Below are positions 8,786 through 10,579 of a stretch of DNA of 10,579 bases, piece by piece. The stretch is from Rachicladosporium sp. CCFEE 5018 (Eukaryota; Ascomycota; Dothideomycetes; Cladosporiales; Cladosporiaceae): the NCBI GenBank assembly GCA_002077045.2, contig KZ111146.1:1005496-1016074 (forward strand). Reading direction: 5' to 3'. A model generated the notes under the pieces. It was not told where the DNA came from and ran no database searches. It saw nothing but the letters and a program-made list of their open reading frames with translations. Numbering within the stretch: position 1 is the stretch's first letter; every line of letters begins with the position of its first letter. Both the position numbers and the translations under genes were made by a program.

Positions 8786-10579
8786 ATGGCGAAGAAGAAG
8801 TCTGGCGCACCTAATGGGTCGCTAGACCCGCAGCCAGGCCCTGGTCTAGTCATTTGCAGGAACAAGTACGTATGTACCACCTTTTCGCAGACTTTATCAT
8901 ATCTTGTCCTTGCGTCGTCTGGTCTGACGAGTTCTCAGGCACTGGCGCTACATCTCTTCATTCCATGGACCATGGCTTCAACTCCCACCCGAGATCTTGG
9001 CCTCTTTGGCCCAGCAGAACTGGACGATGCCAGCCCCTCGCCTGGTTGATCCCTCCGTGTTCTACGATGTCGTCAAGATTCGACGCTATGTCGACGAGGC
9101 AGCTCAGGACTCTGTACGAGCTTCAACGGGAGTCTCGAACACCGCAATGACTGGCCGTATGGACTACTTTGGCGCAGGTGGAGGTCCAAGTAGCACGCTG
9201 AGCAAAGAGCGGATCTTCAAGATACGGCAGAAAGCAGTAAAGCTGTTGAGCAGTGCCTTCGCGCTAGATGAAGTTGCAGCAAGTGTGGCTACAATGCAAG
9301 CTACAAGTACAGTCGAAGACGTAGGCGGCATTGTGCTTAAGCGGGAGTCAAGCAATACCGGTACGGACAGGTGCATGTAGAGGATCGGCTTTGCGAGCTG
9401 ACAGTGCACACGACAGACGCGAGATATGTGCACTTCTTCCACGAAAAGATCCCGTCGAGGGCGATGGAGCACTATACTCCTCTCGACCCTCTGAATGAGA
9501 TTATCTCAGCATTGCCAACGGAGCAGCAAGCTCCGCCGTTGCGGACCAGAGCGCTTGTCCAAATCTTCAAGAAACAGTGGGAAGGTGCGATTTTGGACCT
9601 GACCGCGGCTTTGCGCATTACGGAAGAGCTTCGACTTATGCACAAACCCGATCAGCAACAACTTGAGCTGGCCAGCAGGATGCGCAACGAGAAAGATGCG
9701 TGGAATAAGAGCAATCGCGACTGGCGATCTGTACCACCACTGAAGGATGAGGATCAGCCTAAAAGTCTGGAGAAGCAGTTGCTGTTCAATCGAGGAGGTG
9801 TGTGCCTCACACTGGCATGTCAAAGCGTTGGTGCTGCGCTTGATGGTCTAGCTGAGTATCAAACCGCGCAAGAGTCGGGGGAGACTAATGGTGTGGAGGC
9901 GAAACAGCAGACCGAGCGCCTAGAGGCGCGTAAGAAGGTCAAGGGCTACGCGAAGCGTGCCTTGAAGGACTACACAGCATTCATCGCACACTTCGATTAC
10001 ACGCCAGGTGTGCCGTTCGAGACCACGAATGAAATCATGCGTCGGGTCTACGATCTTGCAAATGGGAGCAAGACACAGCCACAAACTGCAAAGAACCGCC
10101 TGATCGAGCTCAACGGCAGCGATGACGACTCCAGCATCGGTGAAGAGACCAACGGCGCCAGTGGCGGGTCTACAGCACTGATCAAACGCGACGACGAGAG
10201 GTCAAACTCGTCTGATCGTTCCAATATGCCGTGGCTGAACTTTCCTGCACCGAAGATCTACCCAGCCAGCGCGCTTTTCGCGGAGAAGGCACCGCCAGAC
10301 TTACCTGCGATCCAGGACACTAAATCGCAACCTCGCGATTCACTCCACGAAGCCTTTGGCAGCAGTCGTGAGGCAGTCACGTACCATCCTCTGCTCACCG
10401 ATGCGCTACACTCCATTCTCCTCGCCCACGCGCTTCTCCAGACCAGCCCGACTGAGCTGCTCCGCCATGCAACGAATGCCGCGCGTCTCGCACGCATAGC
10501 AGATGGCTACCCTATCTTCCAAGCTGCCCGCTCTCCAGCTCGCGCAGACTGGATCGAAGTCTTGCGTCGAGCAAACAAC
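8786..10579 (+). CDS. Conserved filamentous-fungal protein of unknown function, three exons, 3' end cut by window edge
   Basis: I assemble it as exon 1 8786-8865, exon 2 8939-9360 and exon 3 from 9417 to the edge, giving 555 residues with no stop yet. Exon 1 ends in PGPGLVICRNK and exon 2 continues HWRYISSFHGPWLQLPPEIL, then DPSVFYDVVKIRR. After the second intron comes DARYVHFFHEKIPSR. Exon 3 has several helical stretches typical of TPR-like repeats, such as LRTRALVQIFKKQWEGAILD and LEKQLLFNRGGVCLTLACQS. A polar Ser/Asp/Asn linker lies around residues 425-465, then PWLNFPAPKIYP and a helical end, RADWIEVLRRANN. From memory, related fungal proteins are sometimes labelled 'histidine kinase group protein', but I see no kinase H-box, ATPase motif or receiver domain. 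No membrane span or signal peptide is seen. The gene model is firm; the function is unknown. Confidence 0.88.
8866..8938 (+). other. Intron 1 of the three-exon gene
   Basis: It is 73 nt long with donor GTACGTATG, branch CTGAC at 8924-8928 and acceptor TTCTCAG. The phase-2 join completes a Lys codon and links CRNK to HWRYISS. Without it, the conserved N-terminal segment falls in two different frames. Confidence 0.88.
9361..9416 (+). other. Intron 2 of the three-exon gene
   Basis: It is 56 nt long with donor GTACGG, an exact CTGAC branch site at 9398-9402 and acceptor CGACAG. The phase-1 join restores the frame as SNT-DARYVHFFHEK. The alternative donor GTGCAT at 9371 would leave exon 3 out of frame, so it is not used. 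Confidence 0.88.

Noticed and set aside
8965..9150. Two overlapping upstream ORFs (ATGs at 8965 and 8972, the second in strong ACCATGG context) ahead of an apparent start at 9027
   Set aside because: With the 73-nt intron recognised, these ATGs lie inside exon 2, in the frame reading SSFHGPWLQLPPEIL, and the real start is at 8786.
1..10579. Defence island, biosynthetic cluster, transposon or retroelement
   Set aside because: No transposase, reverse transcriptase, large repeat, clustered biosynthetic enzyme or immune-gene signature was found; the four genes look like unlinked core fungal genes.

Overview
The window looks like nuclear DNA of a filamentous ascomycete (Pezizomycotina; a Dothideomycete is my best guess, from overall resemblance only). 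Genes are close together and about half GC. Introns are short (about 50-75 nt) with GT...AG ends, and two of them carry a clear CTGAC branch site. The proteins are typical of filamentous fungi. I see no mobile element, tRNA, rRNA, CRISPR array or long repeat.

Layout. Bases 1-6061 (minus strand) hold almost all of a very large gene for Cch1, the pore subunit of the fungal high-affinity plasma-membrane calcium channel. Its C-terminal end runs off the left edge. All four six-segment channel domains, the four pore-loop selectivity positions (N/E/E/E) and an EF-hand-like motif can be read. A 533-bp divergent promoter region (6062-6594) separates it from a plus-strand gene at 6595-7382. That gene encodes an Asp/Glu/hydantoin racemase-family enzyme with both catalytic cysteines and one intron. 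An acidic, probably intronless protein of unknown function follows at 7670-8488; its C-terminal half faintly resembles SMI1/KNR4 (SUKH) domains. From 8786 to the right edge lies the 5' part of a three-exon gene for a conserved fungal protein of unknown function, including a short first exon that a simple ORF search does not join to the rest.

Working together. Cch1 normally pairs with Mid1 in calcium influx under stress, ER stress and pheromone signalling; no Mid1 gene is present. Nothing links the four genes into one pathway: the strands differ, each gene has its own upstream region, and there is no cluster signature. The window reads as ordinary core genome. The points worth a second look are gene-structure details (an in-frame TGA in cch1 that is best explained by a 54-nt intron, an overlapping uORF, a tandem splice acceptor), channel features (Asn in the domain I filter, a charge-poor domain IV voltage sensor) and two uncharacterised proteins.
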